64,000 bases of DNA from Ziziphus jujuba. Taxonomy: Eukaryota; Streptophyta; Magnoliopsida; Rosales; Rhamnaceae. The stretch lies in contig NC_083382.1 in assembly GCF_031755915.1 (NCBI RefSeq), positions 620,001-684,000 of the forward strand, in the 5' to 3' direction. The position numbers were made by a program, and so were the translations under genes. Below the pieces are notes generated by a model that had not been told where the DNA came from, did no database searches, and saw nothing but the letters and a program-made list of their open reading frames with translations. Below, piece by piece: positions 12,158-25,285 of this stretch (position 1 is the stretch's first letter; the number at the start of each line of letters is the position of its first letter).

Positions 12158-15100
12158 ATGGAGAATGGATACGATGGGAAATTGGCGAGGAAATTCGCAG
12201 GTCTAGGGTTAGGCTTAGGCTCAGGCTTGCCTCCCGTTGTCTCTACCGGCGAGCCTTCTTCCACCGCCACCACCACAAACAGTGACCACAACGACAGTAG
12301 CTTGTTTCAGGTCATGAAAGCCGTCGAAGCTGCTGAGGCCACCATCAAGCAACAGGTTCCCCCCACCCCAACTTCAATCTCAACTTCCAAAACCCCTAAT
12401 TTCCTCTCTTTCGTATTGCTTGCTTTCTAGCTGATTGTCTCTCTCTTTTAATTTCCCAACTACTCCGCCAATCACTGATTGCTGGTTTCACAGGTTGAAG
12501 AAAATAACCGATTAAGGACTGAGCTTCAGCAAAAAATTCTCCAACTTGAGAAATTTGTGAGTCTGCCTTCTTCAATGTCTCATTTCGGAATGGGTTTCCA
12601 ATATTAAAAAAGTTTGCTTCGTTTAGGAAATGGGATCTTTTTTTTTGCTTTGACTTCCAAGGTCTGATCATTTTTCCAGTTTATTAGTTCAGGTCCTTCA
12701 AACACCCCTTTCTAATAGAAGCAGTTTATATTGTAAGTGAAAGAACTTCATCCAATTTTCTTCCGTGTTCGAAGAAAGTCTTATGTTTCCCCAAATAAAC
12801 CGACTTGGATTTTGGAAGCTGGGCACCTACAGATTCACAGCCACTTATTTCTCGTTCTTTGATAACCTTTGAAGTAAATTTTTCCTCTGACAGAAATCTA
12901 GAATAGTACCTGCAATTTCTCCCTCTTTCTCCTGCGCTAAGATATAAGGAGATCTAGTAGTTGGGATTTGGCGATTCGTTTAATGCTTTATAATTTTTTT
13001 GCTTTCCTGTTTTATATGGCTTTTTATGTGTTGTAGAAATAAAAAGTAATGCAAGTATAAGCTGCTCGTTGCAATTCATTTGAAAATAAGTATGTCACCC
13101 CAAATTTTTGTATATTCCCTTGCTGTAGCGGGTCTAGAGACATTCCAGCTTGAAGCTCCTACTATAGCCTACTAGTTTATAGTCTGCATAACACACCCTT
13201 CTCAAGAAGAAAGATTATTACTTTGAAAAATGATACGACAAATGTCAAGAACCCGCCCTGCAATATTTTGATAGGCTTAGATAATCTTATGGTTACTTAA
13301 AAATTTTTACTCCTGAAAAATGTTGACTGAGGATAGATTCTTCCTTCCATCAACATGTTTGGTTATAATTGATCCGTCTGTTAATGCTGTACCTGTTATT
13401 TAGCATGTTTCAGTACCTTCTCACAACTGTATTGACTGTTGAAATTTCCACCATCTGAAGTTTTACATTGTAGGATGTGCTCTGCTTGTGCTAGAAGCCA
13501 CTTTCGTTACCGTTCTTACTAATTAGTCAGCAATATCCTCTACTTGTAATTCACTTTCCTTTTTTTATGACGCATGAAGTATCTACACTTTTTGCAGAAA
13601 CTAGATGCATCAGTGGCACAGAGGTCTCATTCTGTCGATCACTGGTCTGAGCATGTTCATGGCTCCTACGAAGCTCATCAGTCAGTTAACTCTGTAGGTA
13701 ATCAGCAAGACAGAGTTAAGAGCATGGGTAACACATCTGGAGTTGATTCACCTGGTACACTGGTTCTCCGTCATGATTTGAAGCCAAATAGTGGTGGTGC
13801 TCTACAAAGTAATGAGGGGACACAGTCCGAAAGGAGCAAGATTAATGGGACAGTGAAGGTACCGCCTGGTCAGTTACCCACTGATAATGCTGGATTCTCT
13901 TCTCCATCAGCAACATCCTTCTCTCCAAGCAGGTATCTCACTTCATATGCGAATAATGGTTACCTTGCTATTGTGCCACTAATGATGTCTTCTGAAGCAT
14001 CATAAAGGATTTGAACAATTTTATACATTGTTGTGTTTTTCTCTTAGGTTTCAGATTGAAGGGGAATATGATCCAAGGTTCAATATGTCTGGACAGGGAC
14101 TGATGCAGATGGCTGAAATAAATAATCCTAACAGCCTCTGGAAGCAGGTATTGCCATATATTTATAGAAGTTGAAACACTTATGTAACTTAGAACAGAAC
14201 TTTCTTATGGACTATATGTTACATTTCATATGATCTTGTTCATAAGATTCGAGAACATGAGGAAGAGATTTTGCAGTTACGGAAACATCTGGCTGATTAT
14301 TCTATAAAGGTAAATTATATATGTTATCGTTAGACATAACTTTTCATGTGCAATGGAAGAATATTTGTCTAATTATTTTTGCTTATATTCCAATTGAATG
14401 TCATATTATGTACATTAATTAATGATTAATATTATGATAGGAAGCACAAATACGCAATGAAAAGCACGTTCTGGAAAAGCGCATTGCTTATATGCGTCTG
14501 GTAGGGAAATAGGATTTATTGGCATGGCCTATTACAATTTCCCATCCTTTATCTTCTACTAGTATTTCTGGATGCATTTTTTAATATCATTTTCTGGTCA
14601 TCATGCTATTAGGCCTTTGATCAGCAGCAACAGGACCTTGTTGATGCTGCATCTAAAGCTCTGTCCTACAGACAAGATATCATTGAGGAAAACATACGTC
14701 TCCATTATGCATTACAGGTGAGTATGTTTCCATCATGCATCATAGGTGTTTTCCCTTTCTATCTGGTCTCTGGTGTGCATGTATTCTGTACATTTATTTT
14801 GAACTAGAATAGTGCCATTAAAATTCGTATGATAGTTAATTTCATAGTTGAGCTTAAACGGGTATCTTCTTCTTTGGTTTTTCAGGATGCTCAACAAGAG
14901 AGATCAACATTTGTTTCCTCTTTGCTGCCTCTTCTTGCGGAGCACTCTTTGCAGCCACCAGTTGCTGATGCCCAGTCAATTGTTAGCAATGTCAAGGTCA
15001 GCTACAAATCATTTTCAGTAGTATCATGCATGGAACAATGTTTTCATCCTCATGTGCTATGTGTGAAATTAGGCTCCAATGATAGATATTTGACATTAAT

Positions 15101-18100
15101 AAGCTCCTGAACATTTTATGCTTGGTGTGCAGATTACATGACTCTCACTTTTTGCACTAGTTTATCATTAAAGATGTTAAATATTGAATCAATCATTCAC
15201 AATTCTCGGTCTTATCGTTTTTGGGTAGAATAAGAAGCAGCTTATCATCAAGTCATTTTTTTCTCTCTCTTCCTCTTTCCCTCGAAAGAAATGAAAGAAT
15301 TTTAAAGAATTCATGTTTACTCCTCATTTCAAATTGCAAGATTAGAATCCTCCTCGATTTTTTCCACTATGCAATTGCTTTATCCTTCTGAATATATGTC
15401 TAACTTGTACTTACTTCTCATTCAAATTGCAAGATTAGAATCCTCCTCGATTTTTTCCACTATGCGATTGCTTTATCCTTCTGAAAATATGTCTAAGTTA
15501 ACTTGTATGTTGGATAATAGAAAGAGATACCACTGGAATCAAAAGTGTCTCTGAAGTGAAGATACTTCATTTTTAGAAATCTTGTGCATGAAGTTAAAGG
15601 TTGCTTTGATTTCTTGCAGTTTCTGTTCAAAAATTTGCAAGAGAAGCTTTTGCTTACTGAGGTATGTCGCAGACATAAAATTCAAGCAACTTTGAATTAG
15701 CTGAATCCTTAAGGTTAATATGGGATGTATGTGGCCTTTATTGATTTCAGTCAAAGTTAAAGGAATCACAGTATCAACTGACACCTTGGCGTTCAGATGT
15801 GAACAACTCAAACATTGCCCCACAGTCACCATTTCACTCCATTGGTGCAGCATTGGCAACTTCAGTATGCTCTAGTCTTCTTGTTGTTCCTCTTAGCATC
15901 TCACCGGAATTTTCTTAACTTTTTATATTTTCTATCAGAACAAAAATGGGCTTGAATTGGTTCCTCAGCCAACATATTCTCATGGACAAGTACCAGTGTC
16001 TACATCAGATGCTCAGACAGGAGAATGGGATCTTGTACATCGTCATCAAAGTGGTTATGGTGGTGTTGGAACAAGGAATACGGAACCCGATGACTTGGGG
16101 AGGTATTCACCTCTTGCAAGCAGGTGAGCCTGGTCAAATGGAGACTGCTTCTGTGAACTGAATACAAATTACAACCATCTGCATTTGTTGGTGGGTTCTA
16201 ATTTCATTGAACTTTTATGTTGACGGTCCTGTATGTGTGAATTATTGTCCAAATGCATCTTCAACATGGATGATGAATCTCTTGAGTTGACACCATGGTG
16301 CATATCTCTATAGAGTTTTACACTTCTTCCAAATCCTCCAAATAAAGGCTATCTATGTACTTTATGATTAAATTAATTTTACTGAATGCAAGTAAAAAGT
16401 ACAAGCTTATAGCATTGTACTCCATCATTCCAAAGACAGAAGATGCATTGACTCCTTTTTTTCTTCTATGAAGTGAATCATTGGTATTCACTTTTCCATG
16501 AGCTGAAGTAGACAAACAAAAAAGTTTAGTTTAGGGGAAGCTAGACATTTTGGGTAGAAACTTTAGAATTAATAACTTTTGAAAAAGATGCATCAGTAAA
16601 TTTCCAAGAGAAGGATTTACTAGAGAAAATAGCAAGAAAATGTAGAGACAGAGATTATATATTATTTCCAAATAAGAAGAAACGAGATAAAGGATTGCAA
16701 CAAAACAAGAGAATGCCCTGTCTCTCTATAGGGAGGAGGTAAGAGAAAAAAGAAAACTAAAACATTGGAGCTTGCCAAGGAAGGTGCTACGGTTAAACCC
16801 ATGTACATTGTCTAGTCTCTGTTAAACCTAATGAGAGTCTAAATTCCAAGTGTCCAAAATATAACTTTTCCAGGAAATGTGTTTGCCTTCTCTTCTATGT
16901 GATTCATGACTCAAAATCAGTTCTTCTTTATTATGATGTGTTGTCTTTTTATAAATAAGTTGCAAGTGTGATTATAGTGATCACTACACAGTTTAGTTTT
17001 TTGCACTTCCTTTGCCAAAAAATTAGTAGGTACTTCTAATTATTTTTGCTGTGAAATTTTAATTAGTAAAAAGCACCACTCTTAAGCACAATTATTCCTG
17101 AAAGCTCGAACTTGTAGGTAGGGTATGGTTGATATTTATTCTATGCCAAACATACTGTGTTCTGCGAACATAAAGAAGGTCTTTTCATATATTTCTTCAA
17201 TTTTATTTACACTTAAAAGTTTTTTTTTTTTTTTTCGCATTCTTTTGAATTTAAAGTCTCAAATTTTTAGTCTGATTGTACCTAATTGACATGTAGAAAT
17301 CTCTGTATATAATACCACGCAACTTTTTTCTTCAAAAGTGATGGTATATGCGATCTCACTCCTCCCTCTCTCCCATTTTCATGAACTGCATACAGGGATG
17401 CTTCTTTTTTTCATATGAAACATTGTTTTTTTTCTTTTTTCTTTTTTTTTTACTTCTTATCTACTTGGTCTACTAGCAAAATATGAGTGCAAACTCAAGG
17501 AGCTTTATAGTTAGAGATTGCTTGTGGTTGTTAAGAATTGCATGCAATGGAATGCATTTGTGTTATTTTAATGGCAAGCTTTACAAAACTACTTCCTTCA
17601 TTTGGTAGGAATACTGCAACAAATGATATGCCTGTGCAACAGTCTGTTACCAGGGGTGATGCTCATGTTGCTCAGTATAGTGAAGAAACCACCAATAAAC
17701 AGGTGACATTCCGTGACCCTGTCAGCAATAGTGAGATGGATGATCAAGATGCTGAGGGAAACCATAATGAGAGAGAGATGCCAGCCAATTGGAGTTCAGT
17801 TAACCCTACTTACACAACAACACTTGATGATCCCAGTTCTTCGTTTTCTCCTTTTCTAGCACCAGTTCTTGAAGAACCTTCTTCTTCATTTTCAGAGGGT
17901 AATGCGTCATTGTGGCTGAAATGTTTTTGCTGGTCCTATTATTGCTGCCAGCTACTTTAGATCAAGTATTTTGTCATATGTTTTGGCTACAATCATTTGT
18001 AGTATTTGGCAATATGCATTGTCTTCTTTATGCTACGTACATGGGAAATGCATTTGGCTATTTTTATGAAATATTTTATGATATGTGTTGGCTACTTCAA

Positions 18101-21100
18101 ATCATGTTTTTTATTTAGTGGCAGATGATGATCCATTACCAGCAATAGAGAACCTCCAAATTTCAGGTGAAGCTTGGCCAGGGCAGGAGCTTCAAGCATG
18201 TGGATACTCTATTAATGGAACAACAAGTTGCAATTTTGAGGTGGAGTTTCTCAATTCTAATTTGTAGTCTGTCTGGCTGTTTTTCTTTCTCCCACTCCAG
18301 CACTGAAACTCTTAGAAATCTAAATATTGTTTTGAGAGGGGGCTTATGTTAGATACCGGAGATGTAATCAAGTATTTCCCCCTTATTCTTTAAGCTTTTG
18401 CCTTGTTTAGGAATACTTTTATTGGAAGCACTTTTGCAAGAGCAGTTTCCTAAAAGCACCTCCGTGAAAGACTCATTGATAAAAGTACTTTGATATATTT
18501 AGCCAAACAATTTTAAAAGGGTTTTATTCACGTACAAGTGCTCTAAACCATACTAGAAACATTCCCAAATAAATTCTTAATCCATGTTAAAAAGTTGTTT
18601 CGTAAATTGAAATTCGGTCTATCAAAAAAAAGAATTTGGTCTGTCATGTAATTCAGAGGATTTTTATCCTCTTGAATAGTAGCATATTTATTTCAGTGTT
18701 TCTTTTTACTGAATGGTATATCATCTATATGCATTTCAATTAATGGTGTGGTTCGGTTTAATTGGTTGTCATGTAATGACTTCTTATCCATTGCTTTTGC
18801 ACTTCCAGTGGGTGCGTCATCTGGAAGATGGATCTGTTAATTATATTGAGGGTACTATTCTCTTTTAGATTCTTTTATTTACTTGCTTCTTTGTTTTTGT
18901 TTTTGTTTTATTTTATTATTATTTTTTTTTATTTTTTTTTTTATTTAAGTTCCTTTTGGTAGGTAAATATCTTAGTCGTCTTGGTGTTTTACTGTAGGTG
19001 CAAAGCAACCAAACTACCTTGTTACTGCTGATGATGTTGGTACATACCTTGCTATTGAAGTCCAGCCTCTGGATAACAGAAAGCGCAAGGTACTTTTTTG
19101 CTAGTAGTTACAGGATGCACATTCTTGTTTCTTCTATATTTTAGGTACATTTTTGGTGCACGTTGTATTATTTTCCTTCTTTTTTCTTTTCTATTCTTTT
19201 TGCCCTTATTCTCTTGGGAGGATGAATATTGGATGTTCAATACTAATCATGCATGATTAGCAGAACGTATGGGCTATCGAATTATATTGACAATTGGAAC
19301 ACTGTTAATGACTGTAGAAAAGTATTCTCTAAAATTAACTATACCTTTCTAGAATTTATTTGTTCAATGAGCAGTTTAAATGTACATAACATTTAGGGTA
19401 ATTTGTGCATTCTTCAAAGTTGTGAGTCGTCCTTCTGCATATGCTTATTTACACTTTTTGGTATGGATGAGAAGAAGAGGGAAGAAAGCAGAAGGAACGA
19501 GTGTTGACTGTTGTATGGTTGTTTGGTATAAAGGATTGGAAGAGAACAAGAAAACAATAAGGTTCTCCAACTAGGCCCAACAGATTTGTCTTATTCACTC
19601 TTATAAGTTGTTCGAAGGTAAACTTGGAAATAGTTAATAGCATGGATAATTTCACTACATTACCTGTAATATCAAATGACAGACATACAATATTTTGCCA
19701 TCTTATCTGTACACTACTCTTGTTCACATATGGTTCCTATGCTGTCTGCTGTTGCAATCTTCTTAGTTCTTATGGCAGAATCATACATAATTGTCATATT
19801 GATCTATTCTGTCAAGTGAGGTTTTTCTTTCCCTTCCCTTTCTACATCAATAGCAAGCAGGGGATAATGCTCCCTTTCCTTTAGTTTACCAAATAGAAAA
19901 GGGGATTGACAATCTACTTTTCATCCTTCACATTTTCCAATTATCCTATGTTATCGATCTCCTCCCAATTGTCTCTCTCTACTGCATGCATTGCTGACTA
20001 TGGCCACTTACAAGATTCTGCTAGTCATTGATTTCTAATATCATTTGAGCATTTGGCAGTCGGTTATGGTGAATCCCATTCTTTATTTGCTATCTATGCG
20101 TACCTTTGAAGTAATCATCTGGTCAACTCACTAATAAACATTTTAGGTCCTCCTGATGACATAGAAGCATGTCCTTTTCACCTTCTTGACATGATAGTTT
20201 GTTTTAACCTAATAATTAATTGTATGGCTAAAGTGTATGTTTTACATTTATCTTTGTGACTTGCTGCATGCTATGTTTATAATTGTTACTGAGAAACTTT
20301 GGAGATTTACCTGTTAACAACTTTTTAGTAATCGAAAAATTTTTAAAATAAAAAATGTTTATAAAAAGGTTGTAATTATAAATTAATAATCTGAGTCAGA
20401 ATGATTGCATACCATAGGTCATAAGTAATTTTCTTTTATGCACATAGGTCATAAGTCATTTGCTTTTATGCATAATATGTACCCATGAAACATAAATGGT
20501 ACCAATGTGGTGGGAGTTCCAGTTCCTTAATACTGTCTTTTTATTTACTTGATTTGTCTTGTAGGGAGAGCTTGTAAAGGTTTTCGCTAACGATCATAAA
20601 AAGATAACTTGTGGTAAGTAATTTGATTCAGATATCTCTACAGAAGTAGCTTGTTATATTATGTGAACTTTTCTCTTTCATTATTTTGAAATTAGGTCGA
20701 TTTCTGACAATAATCTATAATGAAATCATTGCATTGTGTGGCTAAGTTAAATGCCTCTCTTTCGTTAAGACCTATATTCACGTTTAATTCTCACATATTG
20801 TGATGATAACCTCTGCATTTGCATTTGCTTTATATTTTTCAGGGTAAATTACGTAAGCATCCTCTATAGGTTTCAATTTGTTATATTTACGTTCATGAGA
20901 ATTTTATTTTATTTTTTACACTCTATCCTTCTGTCGGTCAGTGGACAGGAAAATTTACCCAATTGGGGTTAATCTACAGGATACCTTTATATAAATTTTT
21001 TCTTCTCTAGTTCTCATTTTTTTTTCTTTCTTTTTTTTTTTTTTTTGTGTGTGGGTGTAAAATTGTTTTTATAATTTTAGATGGTATGAGTATTATCAAG

Positions 21101-21326
21101 ATCCTTGGTTTGTTTCTCATCAGGCATCATGCAGTGAAAATTATATTTTACAATTTACTTCCTGTGTTCACAGATCCTGACATGCAAAATGTCACACAGA
21201 AGACTGATACATTTTACAATTTACTTCCTGTGTTCACAGATCCTGACATGCAAAATGTCATAGAGAAGACTCTGTACAGTGGCCATGCATCCTGTAAAGT
21301 ATCGCTGTCGGTATGACCTCAACGTG

Positions 21327-21366
<40 letters not shown>

Positions 21367-22451
21367 TGTTATTTTGGTCACATTTTTGTTTAGCAAGCTG
21401 TAGAAGCACATTTAAAATTTCCTTTCTTAAAGGGGCTAAGTAATTATTATTATTTTTCTTTCAGGTTGGGCATCTTGATATATGGGAACCAGCTCAACTG
21501 ACCATTAAGAGGGATTCCTGCATTATTAAGTGCAGTGGCTCCAGTGGTGCTGTAGTCACAGAAAAATTTTTACCAACGACAAGTGTATTAACTCTTACTT
21601 GCTTAATCCCTTTTGTTACTTCACATGTACCATTAAGTGTTTGCTAGTTTAAGTTGACTTAGTTTGTGTGGTTCATGGTGATACTACATTTTTTTGGAGA
21701 AGTTTTTGGACTTTATTTAGATTATTGAAAAGTTTTTTTATTTTGTAGAAGTAGGAGTGCATGAAGCTGGTTTTTCTCTTTTGCCGTTTTCTTTTGTGCT
21801 TCATTTATGTTTTACAGTAGGTTCACTTTCTCAGAGCTACTTTCCATACTGGCATTGTGTAATGTTTTTTGGTCCAGATATAGGCTATATAATTTCCAAG
21901 TATATCTTCACCATAAAGTTGTATGTGATCTTGTTGTTTATTGTTTCTTTTCTTTAGTTAGTTTTCTTATTTCTTATTGCTGTTTTGAAGGTTACAATTC
22001 CATATGGAAGTCCAACAGAATTTATAATAAGTGGTTCTGGTGGTGTTGATCATCTCTTAAGAGCAGATGATAACTCAGATATTAGCTGGTAAGAAAATAT
22101 TTATTAAAATTGAAACAACAGATTAAAAGATCTAAAATTTTGTACCTGCTGTATACTTAATGCATTCAATTGATACTATTGTTGACTATATTTTTCCAAC
22201 AATTTATGTTTTTGAGTTGTTTATGGTTTTTCTTTGTTCCTTCCTTTTGGTTTTCTTTCGATAAAGATTTGCTGACTTTTGTTCTCTCCCTGTTGCAGTT
22301 CGAGAGACACAATTGTGCTCACTTTGAGAGTATTCATCCTAAGGGTATATGTTGCAATCTCTACTTCTCTTCTAATATGATTGACATGGAACTCTCAGAT
22401 TTTGTTCAAATCTTTCCCTAACATGTAGCATACTTCATATATTATATATAT

Positions 22452-22489
<38 letters not shown>

Positions 22490-23333
22490 TCACACACATA
22501 CATAGCAAATTGATGATAATAATAGTTAGCCATGTGAAGGGGGCAGTAGATGCACTTGCATTTGCACCCATAAAAGACACGGACACACACATATGGAGAG
22601 AGATCCATTGATCAGTATGAAACTGTCTAGTAATACTCACTATAATATTAATAGAATACCGTGTATTGGCAAATGCATCATTGGGCTATATTCCTTTCAC
22701 ATAATATATGGAAATGAAGAGGACATTACTATGGGAAGGTGAATTGAAACGAAAAAGTGGAAGAATAAAAATTGTAATAGCCAGTCATCAAGAAAAGGAA
22801 CATAATGTGATTATTTTGGCCTTTTTGGGGAAATGTTCAATATTTGGAAATGTTCAATATTTCTCCCCATAAGACAGAGCAAAGGTGATAATGCACATAG
22901 CTTGTACAAGCCGCCATCTTGAGTACTTTTATCAGTTATGAAACTGTTTTACGTATAATGGCTTGGGAAAATTAGGTTTTTATATTTGATGAACAATAAT
23001 TATGCAGTCACATAAAAACCATAATTTGTAAGTCACATTAAATGTGAACAAAGGAGGTTAACTTTTCCCTTTTTTTTGTTTTCTTTTTTCTTTTTGGATT
23101 GGAAGATTAATTTGTTACTTGAAGATGGGAGATGCTGCATTCACCATAACTCAACTCAAAATTTGAATTGCATACATGTAATTATTTAGAAATGAATCTT
23201 GGCATGTTTTGCTGACCGGTAATATTTGTTGGCGTGAAAAGTCAATTTTAAAGTTCTATCTTTTTGGTTCTTGTAAATGCAGGCTAGTGAGAGACGGAAA
23301 GGGAAGAAAAGAGGTTTATTTTTTAACAAGTAG
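12158..23333 (+). CDS. Plant coiled-coil protein with C-terminal Ig-like/PH-like region, function unknown
   Basis: Exons: 12158-12355, 12494-12556, 13598-13932, 14048-14147, 14247-14309, 14441-14500, 14613-14717, 14886-14996, 15620-15661, 15751-15864, 15939-16123, 17609-17898, 18119-18240, 18809-18851, 18998-19089, 20565-20613, 21240-21310, 21465-21584, 21991-22088, 22299-22344, 23283-23333. They join in frame to 785 residues. A purine at -3 supports the first ATG. Residues about 45-90 and 235-360 are heptad-rich helices (FQVMKAVEAAEATIKQQ; IREHEEEILQLRKHL). Residues about 360-555 are Ser/Pro/Thr-rich and probably disordered. Residues about 560-655 (LPAIENLQISGEAWPG, FEWVRHLEDGS, TADDVGTYLAIEV) read as an Ig-like fold resembling A9 repeats. 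The last about 115 residues, ending in a basic KGKKRGLFF tail, could be PH-like. The coiled-coil plus Ig-PH layout recalls the actin-binding SCAB proteins; that link is inference only. Exon 17 has two possible acceptors. Confidence 0.88.
15320..15505. repeat. 93-bp tandem duplication in an intron
   Basis: Two adjacent copies offset by 93 bp, seen as 'ATTAGAATCCTCCTCGATTT' at 15341 and again at 15434, both followed by 'TTCCACTATGC' and 'TTGCTTTATCCTTCTGAA'. Only a few substitutions separate them, so the duplication is young. It lies in intron 14997-15619. Confidence 0.85.
16124..17608. other. 1.5 kb intron of the coiled-coil/Ig gene
   Basis: Intron 11. Its 3' part is T-rich (17220-17450) and it contains no recognisable repeat family or coding segment. 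Confidence 0.7.
18403..18576. mobile_element. Short MITE-like element in an intron
   Basis: The left end 'TTGTTTAGGAATACTTTTA' and the right end read in reverse ('TTATTTGGGAATGTTTCTA') form imperfect terminal inverted repeats. Between them are 'GAAGCACTTTTGCAAG' and 'CAAGTGCTCTAAAC' type blocks, the style of plant hAT-related MITEs. It sits in intron 18241-18808. The target duplication is not clear. Confidence 0.5.
21145..21276 (+). repeat. 66-bp tandem duplication containing a 3' splice site
   Basis: The unit starting 'ATTTTACAATTTACTTCCTG' at 21145 recurs at 21211, exactly 66 bp later. Each copy contains 'TTCACAG' followed by 'ATCCTGACATGCAAAATGTC', an acceptor plus the start of exon 17 of the host gene. 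Acceptors therefore exist at 21173/21174 and 21239/21240, and using the first adds exactly 22 in-frame codons. Confidence 0.92.
22455..22485. repeat. (CA)n microsatellite
   Basis: A run of alternating CA/AC repeats followed by CTCACTCA variants, inside the last intron of the coiled-coil/Ig gene (22345-23282). Confidence 0.85.
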
Positions 23334-25285
23334 GGTAGTTGATTCAGCTTTATGTTCATTCTGGCTCAAGCTAAGAAGTTATCTGCTTTTGAGGGTCACT
23401 AGTTCCATGAGTGAGAGTAATTAGAATGCTGCTTGAATTCCCGGGGTGGTGGTTTTGTGGGCTTTCTTCAATATTCTTTTTTTTTTTTTTTTTTTTTTTT
23501 CCTTTTCACAGGATAGAACAAGTTTGTATTGCTGATGTAATGTCAAACTTCGAAGTAATTTATTCTTCTTTTGATTCTCTCTCTCTCATATATGAGGACA
23601 TTCTGATCTTCCTGCACACCTCAACGGACAGGCCATTAAGCAACAGTAAAGTTGAACTCGTACGGTCTTCCGCTGTTAAAAAGTATATAACATTACCAGT
23701 CTTGGTGTAAAATCAGGCCTTTGTGCATGGTTCGTCAGGCTTGGTTTGTGGCTGAATCACAACGTAATGCTTTATAATGGTGGAATCCAAAGCCACTTGA
23801 AATTTTAATGGATGCCTACATAATCTAAATCCTACCAGCATAAAACTTTTGAAACTGATTTAAGAGAATTCATGGCCATCACACTGAGACATTGCTCTTT
23901 TAAGTACCTTATTTTGTTCGTTTTATTTATCTTTGTTATATTAAATTTAATTTGTAACTTTCCTTTTTTCTTTTTTCAATTGTTGTTTTTCAAATTGTTG
24001 GACCAATAGTGACGAGAGCTTTAATTTTAAGAGCTTACTTTAACGAACATGTAAAGTAATGGTTTTTCTTTTCTTTTTTTCAAGGAAAAATGTAAATTAA
24101 AGCTCTTAATTGTAATGTTTTCGTACATGCGAAGTTCAAATTGCACGAACTTAATTGTTTTCTTCTTTTCTTTCTTTTTTTTCTTTTGTCAAAAGGAAAT
24201 AAATTTGATAAACAAAAGCCAAGATTACAAATCCACCACACTAATGCAATCATATAACAAAGCCACACATTTAGCTTTAAGGTTTGGATCACAAGGAACC
24301 ACTTAATGCATAACCTGAATCAAATTACTCAAGAATTTCTGGCAACACGTCCCAAACCACCCTTCATGGAGCCGTCTATATTGATTTTAATCTTATCCAA
24401 CATTTAGGATACACATCACATTGACACACTGACACTTTAGCATTCATTCAAATTAGACAAATAAATCACCGTCTTGATGTTTGAATTCTAGCCATTGACC
24501 CAAATGATAAATTAGACAATAACATGCAGTGGATTCGAATTAACACCTTCGTGAATAAATAAATTCCTGCTTTTCCACTTTATCCCAAAAAAAAAAAAAA
24601 AAAAAAAATTCCTGCTTTTCCAAATCTCAAGGAAATCCACCATCTCCGTTAAGATCTCTTTGCCTGATATTGAACATTGCAGAACCACTCCAAAATTGAA
24701 TTCCCATTAAAATCACCAATTTCCAAACCCAATTTGCTGCCAAATCAGAATGCTCTGGTTCATTCAGACAGCCAAAATAAAAAAATTAAAAAAAATGTTT
24801 TTGACCCCAAAAAAAAAAATTACAAGTATCAAGAGTCCTAAAATAAGTGAGAAATCGTTTAAGGACCATTGTTGCAAGCAGGACCCAATTCTTCCTCAAA
24901 ATTCAATTTGTCCCAAAAAAAAATAATTGAGCCAACCTAATTGCAAGACACTAAAATGTATTTAGTCCCCCACGCTCAAAGAAAAAAAAAAAAAAAAGTA
25001 CGGGAATCTAAAAATTTAACTTCAGAAAATTAAGATTACAAGAATCGGACAAGTTGCTAATAAAATGCAAATTATTAGAAAAACATAGAAAGTGTATTAA
25101 CAAAAAAAAAAAAAAAAAAGGAGGAGAACCATTAATTTCCATAAATTTTAAGAAATGGAAGAAATAATTATTACTTCCTTTTTTTAATTTTATTTTTTTA
25201 AAAAAATGCAATAAAGCATAGTGGGACCAATCAAATAAATAAACGATACCCACTCAAGTAGACTGTGAACAATGCATACCCACAC
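23334..25285. other. Intergenic stretch downstream of the coiled-coil/Ig gene
   Basis: Holds the 3' untranslated region of the upstream gene (a T-run of about 22 nt near 23479-23500), a LINE RNase H relic (separate entry), and from 24430 onward AT-rich sequence with A-runs near 24588-24609, 24980 and 25102. No intact gene is visible. Confidence 0.65.
24150..24420 (-). pseudogene. Possible LINE 3'-end relic (RNase H segment)
   Basis: On the minus strand, about 24410-24360 reads KINIDGSMKGGLGRVARNS, matching the 'N-DGS' first strand and following turn of plant retroelement RNase H domains. A stop follows. The element ends in an A-rich tail (T-rich 24155-24185 on plus). It is only about 270 bp, so the identification rests on this short motif. 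Confidence 0.4.

Noticed and set aside
17538..17960. 140-codon frame beginning before exon 12 of the coiled-coil/Ig gene
   Set aside because: Only 17609-17898 is exon, bounded by TAG/G and G/GTAATG; the rest is intron read-through.
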